A stretch of DNA of 64,000 nucleotides, from contig NZ_CBCSIQ010000001.1 in the NCBI RefSeq assembly GCF_965139615.1, positions 1-64,000 on the forward strand. Reading direction: 5' to 3'. The notes below the pieces were generated by a model that was given only the letters and a program-made list of their open reading frames with translations, did no database searches and was not told the DNA's origin. Both the position numbers and the translations under genes were made by a program. The DNA comes from Kerstersia similis. GTDB taxonomy: Bacteria; Pseudomonadota; Gammaproteobacteria; Burkholderiales; Burkholderiaceae_B. Shown here piece after piece: positions 63,331-64,000 of the stretch (position 1 is its first letter; each line of letters begins with the position of its first letter).

Positions 63331-64000
63331 ATGACGCGCAAACAGCGTATCGGGGCATGGAGTGCTGTGCTATTGGTCTTGCTGGTCGTGGCAGATATGG
63401 GCCTGATCCTTTTCCGGGATACCGATCGGCCGGTGGCCGATGACAGCCAGCGTTACGGCTTCAGTGACTTCTATCGGGTGGCTGGTGTCGTGCATGCGCG
63501 GGTTCTGGGCGCTGGCCTGGTTGCGTTGCGGGGGGCGGATCCGGCCAGTTTCGCGCCGATTGAGTCCGATCAGCCGGGCACCCGCCATCTCGGCCGTGAC
63601 CAGCGACAGGTCTATTGCGGTAGCCAAAGCCTGCCAGGCCTGGATCCTGCGCGTACGCAGTACCTCGGGCAAGGCTATCTTGGCGATGGCCGTCATGCCT
63701 ATTTCTGTGGTCCCCGGACAGTGGCAAATCCCGCGCAGCAGGGGTGGGCCGGGTTCTGGCAAGCGCAGCGCCATGCCTGGGGCTTGGGCGAACGTCGCCA
63801 ATCTCATCATTATCCCTGGGTGAGATTGCCGGAAGGGGATGGGGACTACCGGGCGCTGGACGGCCAGTATCTGGTGACGGATGGCCATTCCGTTTATCAC
63901 GCGGGCCGGCGGCTGCCAGATGCCGACCCGGCCAGTATCCGGCAGCTGCCCTTGCGCAGAGCGGGTCGCGATCATGGGCCCAGCGATTATTTCGCAGACG
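63331..64000 (+). CDS. DKNYY-domain protein, cut by the window end
   Basis: The frame opens at ATG 63331 (GAGGGAG upstream) and runs without stop to the last base, giving at least 223 residues. It begins with a signal anchor (MTRKQRIGAW then LLVLLVVADMGLILF), followed by repeats of the DKNYY type: DQRQVYCGSQSLPGLDP, DGRHAYFCGPRTV and DGHSVYHAGRRLPDADPAS, that is a Tyr-containing strand followed by a pattern like LPxADPAS. Two cysteines recur in the repeats. DKNYY proteins are exported and of unknown function. The 3' end lies outside the window. Confidence 0.72.
   Translation, partial: MTRKQRIGAWSAVLLVLLVVADMGLILFRDTDRPVADDSQRYGFSDFYRVAGVVHARVLGAGLVALRGADPASFAPIESDQPGTRHLGRDQRQVYCGSQSLPGLDPARTQYLGQGYLGDGRHAYFCGPRTVANPAQQGWAGFWQAQRHAWGLGERRQSHHYPWVRLPEGDGDYRALDGQYLVTDGHSVYHAGRRLPDADPASIRQLPLRRAGRDHGPSDYFAD

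Noticed and set aside
63370..63975. A 201-codon minus-strand frame at the right edge
   Set aside because: It is antisense to the DKNYY gene, which has a start, ribosome-binding site, signal anchor and repeats; the minus frame has none.

Overview
The window reads as a chromosomal segment of a GC-rich betaproteobacterium, most likely Burkholderiales/Alcaligenaceae (Bordetella-Achromobacter relatives). The reasons are the gene families (PigA/HemO-type haem oxygenase, TsuA-like YeeE/YedE protein, OlsB), the block carAB ... greA, yhbY, rlmE-ftsH-folP-glmM ... ppx/ppk-pstSCAB, and the pairing of a 4.5S RNA gene with dnaX-ybaB-recR. This is inference from protein and gene-order recognition; genus cannot be fixed. 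One undetermined base (n) lies at 5328 and does not change the encoded residue.

Layout. 1-295: end of a succinyl-CoA:3-ketoacid CoA-transferase B subunit. 439-11568: a nearly complete type II secretion system, gspG-H-I-J-K-L-M-N-D-E-F leftward and gspC divergent; the secretin carries a lipoprotein signal. 11.7-16.7 kb: haem oxygenase, O6-alkylguanine-DNA alkyltransferase, a rhombosortase (whose known substrates are exported by type II secretion), an FMN/iron-sulfur glutamate-synthase-like protein and a small lipoprotein. 16904-16978: tRNA-Arg(CCU). 17.1-23.3 kb: a two-gene AddAB/RecB-like helicase-nuclease. 23.4-30.6 kb: a Fur-box-preceded surface-signalling iron unit, ECF sigma / FecR / TonB-dependent receptor, followed by a large PKD-repeat lipoprotein.

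30.7-33.1 kb: a sulfur unit (periplasmic rhodanese, TsuA-like transporter, and a 53-residue membrane peptide). 33.4-37.9 kb: EamA transporter, 4.5S RNA, dnaX-ybaB-recR. 38.0-39.6 kb: transaldolase and an unknown protein. 39.85-45.9 kb: carA-carB and a uracil/xanthine permease. 45.9-46.3 kb: a highly structured 480-base interval with two intrinsic terminators, which may encode a small RNA and a terminated greA leader. 46.3-52.5 kb: greA, yhbY, rlmE, ftsH, folP, glmM. 52.6-61.4 kb: OlsB-type acyltransferase and a phosphate block (ppx, ppk, pstSCAB) with two clear Pho boxes and no phoU after pstB. 61.7 kb to the end: a DHA2-type MFS transporter and the start of a DKNYY-repeat protein cut by the window edge.

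The less ordinary parts are the FecIR/receptor/PKD-lipoprotein locus, the rhombosortase plus liposecretin-type T2SS, the RNA-like structures before greA, and the 53-residue protein after the TsuA-like gene. No CRISPR array, insertion sequence, prophage or obvious defence island was seen.
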